NCBI GenBank assembly: GCA_026168455.1
Contig: CM047425.1
Coordinates: 9,088,001-9,152,000, forward strand
Origin: Theocolax elegans
Taxonomy: Eukaryota > Arthropoda > Insecta > Hymenoptera > Cerocephalidae
Length of the DNA stretch: 64,000 nucleotides
Direction of reading: 5' to 3'
The position numbers were made by a program, and so were the translations under genes. The notes under the pieces are model-generated. The model had not been told where the DNA came from. It saw only the letters and a program-made list of their open reading frames with translations, and ran no database searches. Shown here one piece after another: positions 25,501-40,500 of the stretch; position 1 is the first letter of the stretch, and each line of letters begins with the position of its first letter.

Positions 25501-28500
25501 AGATATCCAAGCTTATAAAATCATAAAGTCATTTTTCTATTAAAAAGATAATTTTATGGAGTTATGAAATGCACGCGGCACTTTAAATATTTCCGTTTGT
25601 CAAATATTGTGCACATTAACGTATTACTCGTACGCTCAGCTCTTTCAACCAAATGCACGGTTAAATTTTAAAATTTATTATTCGAATGAAATTACTATTT
25701 TCCCTGCGTTTAATATATATATATACACCAAATTTAATTTTGAAATTCCGAGTTATGGTAAGTAAATTTGCATAAATAAAATCATTTATATATAAAAACA
25801 TCGAATCAGATATTAGTTTTAAAAATACAATGCACTAACTTTTCCAAAAAAATAGGGGAGAGAACGAGCCTGAAATTCGTTTCAAAAAGTAAAAACTTTG
25901 AAAGCAAGAAAATATAGAGTGAGAGAGAGAGGTGGATGGCGAAAACATAACGTGCTCGCAAAATCAATCGATGTCGATTCGCCGTGCCGTTTTGACACGC
26001 GACTCGTACACCCGCCTACATGTACGTGACTATCGGTTATTTAAATGCCCAAGCGCATCTCACTCCCTCTGTCCATTTATCTCTCTCTCTCTCTCTCTCT
26101 CTCGCTCACTCCAGAACAACTACAAAAAGGACAGAGTGAGAGAGTTGCCTCGGGGGTAGGGCGTGCACCAATTTGTAGCAACAATGCTAAAGTCACCGGC
26201 AGAATTGGAACGTAATTCGAATGAATGCGCGAGCCCGCGTTGCCCTGTCAATTTGTCCTGCCAGCCCCGCATTATCGCTCGCTTAGATTTTAACGAGCCT
26301 GGAACGACGAGAGAACCTCTCGTTGAATTTTCTTTTTCCTTTTTTTTTTGCTTCTTCCTTCGTTAGATACTTCTTCTTCCGCTTCTTCCTTTTTTTTTAC
26401 GAAAAATTGGTCGACGAGTAATAATTAATTTTCTACGGTAACAATACTGCATGCGTGTGAAGCAATTTAAAATACACTGTATCCCATTGTGTGCGTTATA
26501 TTTAACAATCGGTCAGTTTTTGAAATTTATTTTTGCGCTACACGCCGTGTCGAAGATACGACTAATAAAATAATTGATCGTTAAAATAGAGTTTTATTAA
26601 TACTCGCGCAAGATGAATTATTATATATATTTTTAAAAATTTCATACTATTCACGGAAAAGTATAACTTTTAAAAGGACTTCACGATCGAACTCAAAGTT
26701 ACTGTACTTTTTTATGTTAAGAATGGGAAGTTGTTATATAATATACAAGCGCACATAAACTTCGTCACTTAAGAAAGTGTCGAGAAAAAGTTCAATCGAA
26801 GAATTTAGCACAATCGCGGGAGCCGCACACGTATGTGGAAAACTTTTAATCACCAGGCGATTAAAAATATACGAGAATCTTTTTTCCGTATTGTTAAACT
26901 TGGTACACATGCATAAAGCGAAAATATACATATAGAGACGAACGAGCGAAGCCTCGAGCGAAATAGAAAGATGGAATTTGAATTATTACAAAATGTATAC
27001 ACTTCGAAATATAAACGACAGTTTAGATGTATAAAAAATTAAAGTCTCATTTTCGTAACGCGGTTTCCGTCGTGAAAACCGAGTGATGTTGCATTATATA
27101 TGTAAATAATGGATACGCTATGAAGCTTTTGCATTTAAAGTTACGCCGGTATAAGTATATACGTCACGCAAAGCTTGAAAGTATTTCGTAAAGTATAAAG
27201 AATAATAATGATAACGATAACATTATATTATACACGAATTAAAATTAATCTTTTGATAAAGCATATATATATATATACATTTTAAGTTAAAGAAACGTCG
27301 TCGTTGGATTAACTTTTTTATATTTATTATAACGTTACTTTAGACCGCTAAGTAAAACAGTGTACGCATCAAAGTAAAAGCTCAATTATTTTATTCAAAT
27401 GTTACAATATACGTACATATACATGCGTGTATATAAAATTGAAATTGCATTTCGGAATACTTCAAAAGGACGAATTAAAAATTACTTTTTCAACTTATTT
27501 GTTAATTTATACTTTCTATTTCGTGCAATTCAGTTGTGGATGATATTACGGGAATGTAAGTTTAAAATTTAATATTGAATATTTATATCGGACAAAAGAA
27601 GAAAAATTACTACGTTTGTTTTCCTTAAATATCTATATTTATATCACGAACTTTTTGATCTGAGTTATGGTATTTTTAATAAAACGATGACATGTAGTAC
27701 ATGCAATATTTCCATATAACATATTTTTAATTTTATTAGCTACAAGAAAAATTTTTATTCATAACAAAAGTATTTGATCGTACATCCTTTTTTTTGTATT
27801 TTAAGACTTATTATAGTCCTAAAGTATAATAAAAGTGATAATTAACGTATCTACAAAATTTTAACAGATTCTTCTTTGAATTTATATATGATTTTTTTCA
27901 TTAAACATATATAACATAAAGTCGATAGTTTTTGAATTCAAAATTATTAAAAATGCTAAAAATGCTAATTTTTCAAATAATTTCAATTTTTGGACTGTCT
28001 ATAACATTGCACCAATATGAGATAAAAATCGAAAAAAATTTCTTTTACTTTCTTCAAGTGATATCCTGTAGGTTGCAACTATTTAAAACAAATATTTATT
28101 TCTTGTCCGGATAGAATAATGCCCTTGAATCGAACTGAATCTTCTAAAATATGTTAATAAAAAAAAATATGATAAACCTAAGAAGTAGCGTATATATCTA
28201 CATACAAATAAATATAATAATGTTTATCCTATAATGCAAAGAGATAATAATTGTGAATAATAATGAGAAGATTAATAAGAATAACGTAACGCAAGAAAAA
28301 TGGTAGAGAATATTCGTGAGTCGGTTTATTGGCATACCCGGTATAATATTTAGTCGGCCATGCGCAGTGCACTGCCATCCCGGGTATCATCGATCAGACC
28401 GGAGAGTGACTATTGGACTAAAACAAGAGGAGGCGACGACGAATTCGAACGCACAAAACCGACTCGAGGGTGAAATTATCACTCGAGATCGGAAAGAGAG

Positions 28501-31500
28501 GGATGACATTAGAAAAAGACACTTTGAATACTAACTGGGGGATACTAAACGAGGCAGAGAGAGAAGAGTGAAGAGAGAGAAGAGAGAAAAAAAGAAGGAA
28601 ACAACGATGTCGATGATGAGAGGGTGGTGGTAACGACGAACGAACAGAAGAGGAGACCGAGAGAACCAGGATGAGGGAATTCGTAAATCCCGGTGAATTA
28701 CCAACACGTAGGTAATACACAATGGTACACAGGAGTTTGCGAAAAAGTGCGTGGTATTTGTATACATATATATATATACTGATAGCTCGAGGAGAGTTTC
28801 TTGATTGATTCTTTACATAAACGAGAAAAATATTGAACGGATCTGTATACATCGATATTGATTTATTACGTGAGTATGTATGAATTCCTCAGAAGTTCAT
28901 TTCGATGAGACCCATATAGTTTTTAATGTGAATTTAAAAATATCAATTATTTTCAAATTAAATCACAAACAAAGAATAAGCTAATGCAGCGACTTTTTAG
29001 AACACATAATTTTTTAGTAAATAACAATTGTTCGGTAACATTTGTCTTCAAACAATGAGTATAAACGGTAGGTGCTTAAATATAATATATTATAAGTTAA
29101 AGATTTAAATATATACACAAACTGAAATATATTATCAAAAACAAAGACCTGATTTTGTGATGTTATGAATGACTATTTACTTACTAATAATTATTAGTTA
29201 GATAAGAATTCTTGTATTATAATCGATACTAAATTAATATACAATAGATAAAAAATATTTACAGCGCAAAAGTCAATTAATTTCGCAATGATAAATCTAA
29301 ACCGATGTAAAATAGCAAATTCGATCGAACAACTTGAAATAAAAAAAAAAGTAGGAAATTTTAAACGAAGCTCGTTTACATGCACATCAGGTAAATTCAA
29401 GACGGCCACCTGCTCGTCCACTCGACTCGATGTGTATCGAAACTAAAGCCTGCTCCAGCCCGTAAGCTGTATAGGTGTCAATACAAGGACCCTCAACGTT
29501 TTCTTCTTCCTTTTCTTTCCTCACTCAAACTTTTCTGTATGCATCAAAATTCTAAAGAAAGATAAGTTTTCTTACCGTTTCTCGTACGAAAGGATCGAGA
29601 TAAAATAATTATTGATTTTATATCTCGATCAATCTATAATGAGATCGCACATTTTCAATGAAATCAACTTTGTGGGATGTTTTAATTATTTACGAATTTT
29701 AAAGTTTCTTTTTCGCGTGGATGGGTATAAATTTGTATACGTAAAATATGTGTATATACACAAGACAATTCGTTAATTAAACAAAATGATATAGTTATAC
29801 AATACATTATAGTTATATAATACATTTCATTGTGATTTATATTCATATATATTTTTGCTTTTAGTAGAAAAACTATAATTATTGAAAAATATTAATTATA
29901 GTGATACACGAAGTCGGGGCTTCTAATGACGCAAATGCGATATTTGATTATTGATTTTTTTTCTTTATTTTGAGGATGAGATTGAAAGCTTGGATAATTA
30001 ATTAAAATATCTCGCGGGTATTGCGTGGATGCGGGTTTGACCTATTTAAATATAATTTTATAATTATTATTATTAATGATAATAATAAACATCAATTAAT
30101 TAGAGTGTAGAATAACGTACATATAAATATATATACGTACGAATAATATAATGTCACCTTATAAAGCTACAAGTTATTAAAAAGTATTTGTATCGTGACT
30201 GGAGGGTTGAAATTATTATTTTTATACATTTTGAATCGAGGAAGGATTGAGCCAAAGTACGTGGCAACTGAAAAAATTATTGTGACACTACTTACGAATA
30301 ATAAAAATTACTACGTTTCATTGTAAAATAAACTACAATTAGTTGGAAATTTAACAGAAAATTATACTACGCAACGTATATTAATTTTGATGATTTGTCA
30401 AGTGTGTATCCTTCGAATAGCTGAACGACATAGTAATTTTAATCCTCCGTTGTGAAAATAATGCGATAAAAGAATAATCCGCATAAACTAGTGAAGGAGC
30501 ATACGAGTTTCATTAGTGCACCTATTCCAAGTCCATTACCCAAAAATAGAAACGTGATATCGAGGTGGGAGGCAATAATAAGGATCTTAACCGGCTTTGA
30601 TCCAGACGAAACGATTGATTAAATTCCCACAGGCTCTTAACCGTAGGCGTTCCCTATTCTCTCTCCGGCGTAAGCCAATTAATCCGCGCAAATAAGTAAG
30701 GTATATAAGCGTGTGGCATCATAAGCCCGCAAGCGCACAGGGTATTACAGAGATTCGCTCGAGTTCCTCGAGCCGAATAAATGGCGAAGGTGCGAAACAA
30801 GAGGGAAACTATACCGTGTATAATGAACTCTCTCTTTCTCTCTTTCCTTGTGTGTATACCCTCGGGTCTACCAAATTTTCACGATCATTTGGTCATGGAG
30901 TTTTAATTAGTTTTCCGTGTTTTACCAATTTACCCACGCCCTTTACTTGCTTTCTTTCTTTAACGCGCGTATGGGCATTTCAAGAAGTTGTAATACAATT
31001 ATGATTGGTATGATTGGTCGTTTCAGGTAATTTTCATTTCGTTCGCCTTATACGATTATACATTTTTCGTTTATTGATATAAATATCTATTTTGCATTTT
31101 TGTACTGATCACATGAATCTCTTTGAAAAATTCTCACGTTGCATTATAAGTGATTACGAAAAGTTGCCTATTTATTGCTAGTGGTGAAACTTTTTTTTCA
31201 CTGTGAGAGCCCTGCAGTTAATAGTAAATTGCAATCACACAATTTTTAATTCAACGTTTCCGTTTCATATTCTTAACAAAAAAAGTTCGTCTACTCGATT
31301 ATTACGAACGCGTATGATTTATACTAGACAAACGTTATATACTTGGAAAATTAAAAATATTTTGTAAATTGATTTACAAGTGTTGTAAAACAGCTGATTT
31401 TATTTTAGAAAATGGGGGAAAACAGTAACAAGTACTATGCATTACAAGGAAAAAGATTGGCGATACTTTCTCCCCTTCTTTATTCATCCATTTACATACC

Positions 31501-34500
31501 GTGGCATATTTTCATCTTTCACATAATAATTATCAAATCTACCAATTATAGACTTTCGTAACAAAATACTTATAACCAGAGAAATCTAATCAATCCCCAA
31601 TTAATAATTCCCTTATACACTCTGTAACATAGGTGTACATGGGTGTAGTTGTACCTATATGATGTATCTTATTACAAACGAGACGGGTTTGTACGAGCTC
31701 GATTGCAAATAGGCGAATTTAACGGGTGCACATAAAAGAGAGGGAGAGAGAGAGAGAGAGAAGAAAACTAGAGAGAGCGGTAGATAAACAGGGAAGTCCC
31801 GCTGTGGCACGCGCCGCAGCACATCATTAAGCTTGGGACACTTGCCGCTACAGGCGGAGGGTCCGCTAATAATGTGTGAGACCGTCACTTCGAGAGAAAG
31901 AGATGATCCCGTTGAGTATGAGAAAAAAAAGAAGACAATGCGATTAGATGCGGTTAATAGATTTCCCCAAGTATTAGAAATTTCTAAATTTAACTATTTC
32001 CTCTTATTCCTTTTTAACATTAACATTCGCGCAAATTTTCACTCTTTATTCTCAAATATATCATACATACCTACTAATTTCTATTTTTCATGTGCATTTT
32101 TTTAACAGTTGTAGTTTGATCAACGATCATACAGTTGGTAGAAGGAAATAAAACCGCGAAGAAATTAAGTAAGATGAAAGGATGATCGACGGAAGTTCGA
32201 GATATAAATTCCCAGGGTCGCGGTTGAAAAAATGAAAATAATGCGTGGGAGACGCGAACCAAACGAAATTCGTCATACCGCATAGAGAAACGATTTTCAG
32301 GCTGAGAAAGTCTCCAGGGTTGTGACTATGCTCCCCGTGTGGCAAACAAAGCGATCAATTCCGGGTGGACGATTTTCACCCCCGAAAAATTGACCGATAA
32401 TGCAGCTCTCTCGAGGAAGACGCGGCGGGTGGATTCTCTCTTATATACGAGTTAACGGGTGGCGAATAAATAAAGATATCGTATGCGTGTGTGCGTGCGT
32501 GTGTGTATGCGTTTTAGGAAGAGGATGAGAGTCACGGAAAATTATGTTTATTCGATTATTATAAGCCGTTGGGCATTCACATACGATGCGATGTATATGC
32601 GATGACGAAGTGCTGGAATTTGATTTATCGTTACTTTTTCAATGTGAGACTGAAGTTAAGATTATATACGGTGTGTGTTCGTCACTTCAATAACTATACT
32701 ATACCGATATTTCAATACTTTAATATTTATTAATTGTTCAATTATTTATAAGTTGATTATATAGTTATAATAATTGAGTAACGATTTATAATGTTCTTTA
32801 ATACACTCAGAAAAAGATTCGAGTAAAAATTACAATACTTTTATAGTAATGAAATTACAGAATGTCAAAATTACTATACTGTACAACTTATGGGAAATAT
32901 TACAAAAATTGTAGTAAAAATTAATAGACTTTTAAATTGTTAACGTTTCTACGTACAGTGTAATCATTTTTTGAATTTCGACAATCTGTAATTACATTAC
33001 TACAACAGTATTGTCATTTTCACAAAAACTTATTTCTCACTGCGCGAGAAAATAATTTTAAATGTTATATTTTAATCAACATAAAAAATACTAAAGAATT
33101 CTCAAGCGATATAGAGGGTATACAGGAAACATTTTATTAATTACGCACAGTTATTCTTTATTGAACATTTCATCAAAGAAATCGAGTAATATCTCATCGT
33201 CTATTAAATACTCGTTTAATTAATTTAGCGCATAAATTCATAAATATACCTATATCTACAATCAGATTTCTTTATCGATCAATAATTTCAAACAAACAGT
33301 GTAAAAAGTAAAATGATTTGAGCGACTATGTAGCTAGTAGGAAAAACACGGAGACCGAGATAGAGCGAAATAGAGAAAGAGAGCGAGAGTTTCCTCCACC
33401 CTCACGAAAGCAGCAATTTGGGCGTTCCACGATTGTCACCAGGACCGCTTATAAATTCTAATAAACCGTTTTGGGTCTCGACGCGTGTGCATATCGAAAA
33501 GAGACCGATGCAATTGTGACTCTGCCACTGGCAGATATAAATCTCGTTTAACTGAATTAACGAGAATCATGGACCTAAAAGTCAGTGCCACGCCCGAGCT
33601 GCGCTGTCGATCGCCGATGCCTTCCGTACACGCGATTACAAAAAAAAAAGAACTACCGTTTAATTTTCCTCCGGGTAACTCGTTGATAATGAGGATTAAT
33701 GGTTGAGCTTCCAAGGTTTTAATTACGGCTTTCTCTTCTGTGAATGCTGTGGCTTTAATGTATTATACCATACGCGTGCGTATACACTACCGGTCAATTG
33801 CTTTTGCCCACTTCGACTCAATTTTACCCGTTACAAAAAGTATCATAACTTGGGTAAAAATTGAGATAAATAATCGTTCGACAGCTCATTTAAAAGCTTG
33901 AAGCAAGGGCTTTTTAATGCTTTACCGTGCCTATTTAAATTTTTTGTTTTTTAATGTTTTTAACATAAAAATCAAAATGTATAAAATTCGGATTTTCTTG
34001 TTCGTCTTCATTTTAAAACTGCACTTCAACCAAACATCGGAAAATAATTTTATAAAAAAAATTGAAAAGCTTGAATCAAGAGCTTTCGAACGCACTATAT
34101 TAACATTGTTTTAAAGTCCTTTTTACGTTTTGACTGGTGGTTTTCTTTTTAAACACGTCTTTTCTTCAACTTTATGTATCTCGGAAGGATTAAATTTAAA
34201 AAAAAAATGTCTAGGAGAAAAAATGTTTGATTTTATCTTAAGATTATGTACAAATTTTTTCAGATTAATTAAAATTTTTTTTTTTTTTTGATAAATGAAT
34301 TGATTATGAAGAATTTTCTAAACTATGCAGTTAATAGAATTTTAATAATTATTTTCTGTATATAGTGTACATTTTCTGTATTTGGTAGTAAGTGCGATCA
34401 CGTATTATTACATTCTTGGTGAGCAAAATGTGTTTACAAACATTATAGAGCACCTTATCGGTCTTCTTAGACATCGGCGATCAGTCTTCTTAAACATCGG

Positions 34501-37500
34501 AGAACTATACTACGAAATTGTCTATTAAACATTAAAATTTAGGTATGTAAAAACGTAATCGGAAGTGTTTGTATCTATTAATTAAATATGGTGAAGTGTA
34601 CAAATTTTTCAATCGAACAACGATTAGAAATAATAGCTCATTACAAAATCGGAAAAAGTAATCGTGAAATTTCAAATATTTTGCAAATACCGAGACGTAC
34701 GGTAGATTATAATATCAATAAGTTCCTAAAGTATGGCAGTATTAAAAATAGACACGGAGGTGGTAGACCAAGAATTACGACCAAAAAAGACGATAATTAT
34801 ATAGTAAACACGGCTTTACGTAATAGGCAATTGACTGCTGTTCAGATAGTTCCTACCATGCGTGAAAACTTAAAAAAATCGATAAGTGATTCAACAATAA
34901 AAAGAAGATTGCGTGCAAATGGTCTTTTTGGTCGAATAGCTGTGAAAAAGCCTTTACTTCGAAAAGTAAATAGAAAAAAACGCTTGGATTGGGCAAGAAA
35001 ACATAAAAATTGGACTGCAGCCGAATGGAAAAATGTACTTTGGAGCGACGAATCGAAGTTTGAGGTATTTGGCAGCAAGCGAAAAGTTTATGTGCGACGA
35101 AAAGTGAATGAGAGACATTCTGAAAATTGCATTGTCCCGACAGTAAAACACAGTAATGGATCAGTGATGGTTTGGGGGTGTTTTAGGGGTTCACGTATTG
35201 GTGATCTTGTAAAAATTGACGGAATTTTAAAAAAAGAAGGATATCATAATATTATTCAAAGGCACGTTATTCCTTCGGGGACCAGGTTACTTGGAGACGG
35301 TTTCATATTCCAACAAGATAATGATCCAAAACACACCTCAAAACTTTGTAAAAACTACCTTATGAATCTTGAAACGAAAAAAAAATTGAAAGTTATGATT
35401 TGGCCTCCTCAATCTCCTGATCTCAATCCCATTGAATTATTATGGGATGAGCTCAATCGTGCCGTTCGGAAAATGTGTCCAACATCGAAAAAAAATTTAT
35501 GGAGTATTTTGCAACAAGAATGGGTAAAAATTTCAGAAGATAAATTGGACAAACTTATTGCAAGGATGCCAAGAATATGTAAGGCAGTGATCAAGAATAA
35601 AGGCGGACACTTCGACGAAAGAAAAATTTGAGTCATGTTTTCCTACAAACTTATTAATGTATTATTATTAAAAAAAAGTTTATTATTTATTTTGTTAATG
35701 TACAAGCAATGATATCTACCTTTTGTTGTATATATAAAATGTACATACTTGATGTAAACACATTTTGCTCACCAAGAATGTAATAATACGTGATCGCACT
35801 TACTACCAAATACAGAAAATGTACACTATATACAGAAAATAATTATTAAAATTCTATTAACTGCATAGTTTAGAAAATTCTTCATAATCAATTCATTTAT
35901 CAAAAAAAAAAAAAAAAATTTTAATTAATCTGAAAAAATTTGTACATAATCTTAAGATAAAATCAAACATTTTTTCTCCTAGACATTTTTTTTTTAAATT
36001 TAATCCTTCCGAGATACATAAAGTTGAAGAAAAGACGTGTTTAAAAAGAAAACCACCAGTCAAAACGTAAAAAGGACTTTAAAACAATGTTAATATAGTG
36101 CGTTCGAAAGCTCTTGATTCAAGCTTTTCAATTTTTTTTATAAAATTATTTTCCGATGTTTGGTTGAAGTGCAGTTTTAAAATGAAGACGAACAAGAAAA
36201 TCCGAATTTTATACATTTTGATTTTTATGTTAAAAACATTAAAAAACAAAAAATTTAAATAGGCACGGTAAAGCATTAAAAAGCCCTTGCTTCAAGCTTT
36301 TAAATGAGCTGTCGAACGATTATTTATCTCAATTTTTACCCAAGTTATGATACTTTTTGTAACGGGTAAAATTGAGTCGAAGTGGGCAAAAGCAATTGAC
36401 CGGTAGTGTATATATATATACACTTATATATACAAATTTGTGAAAAAGTCGCGTGTGGATGGATTATTTCTGCGATTTATAATTAATTAAAAACCTGAAG
36501 GATAAAACAATTGTAATATCGGTATATATATGTACGTGTTCATAAATTTTTCAATCTCATCTTTTAGAGATTTTTAATGCTAAATTAATATTTTATTTTC
36601 ACAATGGATGCGATTAATTAATTTAATATTTTAGCTATAGTACTTTTTTTAGGTATAGTATTTTTTTTAAATGAGAATCAATGTTTGTATGAATAAAAAT
36701 AATTAACAAATATAAATAATTTTTTATAGTTAAATAATTACAATATACACACATGTTAAAGGTTTTTTTAGATCGATATGATTAAAATAAATATTGGTCA
36801 CTTAGCGAAACTAACACACAAATTTTTAAATGAATAATTTATATCATTAAAATTTGAGTATAACGATTATGCTAATCAATAATTAAAAGTATCCTAATTT
36901 ATATTGGAACAAATTACTTATTAAAATTACTGTAAAAAAAGATTTTAACGAAAATTGCGATAAATTAAAAAAAAGCAATAGTTATTGGCCTATACCTAAT
37001 TAATTTTGAGGTCTATAGGTTTTATTTTTCATTATACAAGTTTTATAGTATGTGCTTCATACAATGATATATAAAAATGAATGAAATGAAAATTACGAAT
37101 GGCTAGTGACCTATCAATGCAACCTCCAAACAGTAATTGACCAGTAGAATATTTTATGAATAATTAACTTGCAATTTAAAAGATTAATTATACAAATAAT
37201 AAAAAAATATTTGAAAAAAAGTAATAAAAAATTGTTTAGCGTTTGAATATATTAAATCTGAAAGTAACATATCAGCTGATTTGTTAAGTTGTTATAAGTT
37301 TTGTAAAATAGTGGCCAATCACTGTAAAGTGGCCAAAACTATAGGGTTTATATTCAAAATATTGAAATGAAGTGAAAGATGAATGTGTAATGACTCGAGA
37401 AATGTATATGTGAAAATAAATAAATTATTTTTAAATAATATATTTTCAAGTATTTAACCATCGAAAATGTTTGCATTAAAATAGAATGATTAATCACAGT

Positions 37501-40500
37501 TTAGAAATGAATTTCCTTTATTTCCACCGTGGTATAGAAATCTGAATTCAAATGTCATGTTTTTTAAGCCTAAAAGTGGCCAAGTGTCATACAATACCAA
37601 ACAAATCCCCCATTAATGGCAAAATTTGAGTTTTATTTAACCTTAGAATGGTAAATTTCTACTAGGGAACCAATCATTTATTAACTATTAACGAATAGTA
37701 TTGACGCATTTAGGTGATTCCTTTTTAATACTTCAATATTAAGTGAATGGATATTTGGCACTATTACTTATTTACAAGGATAGTGTCACATCTCTCGGAA
37801 ATGGATTTTTACCAAATTCTAGGATATGTTTATTGTTATAAAAATATAAAGAAACTCAAATTCAAAAGAAAACTGAGATTAAGTAGATTGGATTTAAAAA
37901 TAAAGCTTAAATATCTTAATTTCATCAAAATTATGAAAGAAAAACGAATTTAACGATATTTTGATGACTATTTTAAATTAAAAAATAGACTGATTTTTTG
38001 GCAAAATTGTCTTCTTATTTTAATTTTTTCCATAACTACCGACCAAATCAAGATATTTGATCTTTTTTTTTAAATCCAGTCTACTCGAGCTCAGTTTTCT
38101 TCTGAACTTAAGTTTGATATCTCTACCTGTTTTTGAGTTATAAGTCAAGGGCTTTTTTGCTTACATCTATCGTACAAAAGAGCGTTAGAGTCTAAAACTC
38201 TGGGGTTTTCTATATTTTTGTAGTAGTAAACATATCCTAGAGCTTGGTAAAGATCCGTTTCCCGAAGATGTGACACTCATCTCCTGGTTAGTAACTATGA
38301 TAAGGACGATTCTATCTATATAGTGTGCAAGTTATAGTTTTAAAAAACTAAATATATATATTTTAATTATTAGATTCAAATACATTATTACTAGACAATT
38401 ACTCATAAAATAAGGTTTAAAGTTCGATTTGTCCATAAACATCTATTCATACTGTGAAATCAGAATTATTAAATTACCCGTTTATTAAAAATGTCGGTAT
38501 ATTTTAGTACAGTATACAGAGTAATAATAAGATCTATTTATTACAGTCATAAAAAATATTACGATTTTAAATGACAAATGGCTTAATAAAATGGAAAATA
38601 GCCGGGTTTAATTGATACGATCCAGTGACAATGACTATATATATATACTAACGACAATCATTCAACAATGTATATTCGAGGATAGATCTAATAACTATAG
38701 TCAAGTGAATTCCAAGTGGAAAACGATAGAGAACGGATATAAATTCCCGACTTAATATTCTACAGTCACTTTCAGGCTTGGTGTACAATAATATAATTAA
38801 ATAAGGGTAGGACGTTCTGCAGTAACGGTATAATAAGAAGGAAACAAAAAGGAAGGAGATAAAGACGAAAACCATAGTCCACATAACGAAGGCTATTAAG
38901 CGAATTCCTTACGCGAATCGATAGACCGAAAAGTCACTCTGAATAAAACGTATAATATACCCGGTTTTGTAGACACACACACACACACACAGGGAAATAC
39001 ACACGTACGTGAGTGGTATACGCGTGTATAGGGTAGAGAGAATCGAGGGACTAGAGTCAGACTGCTGGCTGTTAATGTAAATAATTGATGCGTCCGAATT
39101 CATCCGTAGAGAGATGGGGGGAGGAGAAAAGAGTTTTCTATGCTGGGACCTGTTCACCCTATTTTTCCCTCGATTTAAAACGATGTGGGTGAAACTCTTG
39201 TAAAAGGAACTGGAGGTTCGACTTTTCGTTGACTACGGTCTATTCAAGAATTAACTACGTGTCGTCAATTTTCGTATGATTTTTTTTAAACTACTTTTTT
39301 GTTTAATTAAAAACTTATTTATATATATTTACCGGTGAAAATAGACGATAAATTAAATTCAATTTAATTCGATATTTAATATCTGCAATCATTGTCGCAT
39401 GTGTAAAAAGGTGATAATAGCTCTGATTGATAAGTAAACTGACAGAAAAAACTAATTAAAAAATCCAGTAATTTCATACACGTTAGATAGGAATTACATA
39501 CATAATACTAAAAGACATCCCTAAGAAGAAAACAAATTGATCATCGTAATTATCCATAAAATTCGCATTAGAGGCGTCAAAAAAATTGAAATTTATATCT
39601 CGATGGTGTCTAACTGGTCTAAGGACCCCTAAATATATATACGTAAAATAAAATATTCATTCGCATCAACGTATAATATTTGAGAGACGTATACATACAT
39701 AAGCGCGCAAGTGCATATATTGTGTTATATACAAATGTATACCGAATAGATATATATACGTATATAAGGCCCCCCCATCGTCATTTAATCATCCGAGCGC
39801 GCAAGCGATAGAAAATTCATGAGGGAAAGAGAAGACCAAGGAGTACAAACAGCATCGGACACACCCCATTGTGTACGACACGATAGCTTTACGCCTTTGT
39901 ATGTGTCGGGGGATGATGTTGGGATGAGAAAGAGAACGAGGACATTATATAGATGGAGATGCGTGTACTAACCTTCTTGTGAGACCGAGTTTGTTCCCCG
40001 AATCACACATACATGTATACGTGTATATATGTACACACGCGCAATGCGTCAACGAGTATTCACCGGGAGTTAATTCGATTTTAATTCGATTTCGCGATAC
40101 GATTAAGCTGGGAACGAAGACTCTTTCTTTTTTTTATCCGAGGGTGCTCGTTCTGTGATTTGCGGAGTTTGTCTAAGAATATAATTGTAATGTTCATTCG
40201 CACTGGAAATATATTTTTTATCTAAACTCAATTTTTCTTAAATATATATGCCTTAAGAAGAAAATTTGCTTGATTTTATCTGATGCTTCTATACATGATC
40301 GAGCGGAATTACTTTTTTATATAGTATAACTTAAAAAGATCAATAATCCAAAATCAATCAAATTCCTCTTGATTATAAAGAAATCGCATTGGACTATCCG
40401 GATTTTCTTCTCGAGGCGTATTTAACAAGAATTCACAATTATCGACTAAGCTTTTATTCCGAGTTAGATATTGAAACAAATCAAAATTTTCCATGTAAAG

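Larger units (their letters stand above)
33785..36408. mobile_element. Tc1-like DNA transposon, complete, 2624 bp
   Basis: The element starts CACTACCGGTCAATTGC and ends with its complement GCAATTGACCGGTAGTG, with TA on each side (33783-33784 and 36409-36410), the Tc1/mariner target site. Terminal inverted repeats of 654 and 656 bp frame one intact transposase gene. The stretches of the two arms that I compared are identical apart from a homopolymer (15 T against 17 A). Intact ends, intact gene and near-identical arms suggest a recent insertion. It lies in the Vsx intron, with the transposase on the opposite strand to Vsx. Confidence 0.95.

Noticed and set aside
33436..33714. Overlapping frames on both strands in a GC-rich island of the Vsx intron
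   Set aside because: Neither resembles a known protein and both strands are open; more likely non-coding conserved DNA than an exon.
33917..34114. 65-codon open frame, repeated identically on the other strand at 36079-36276
   Set aside because: It lies inside the transposon's inverted repeats; the two copies are identical because the arms are identical, and the translation is not gene-like.
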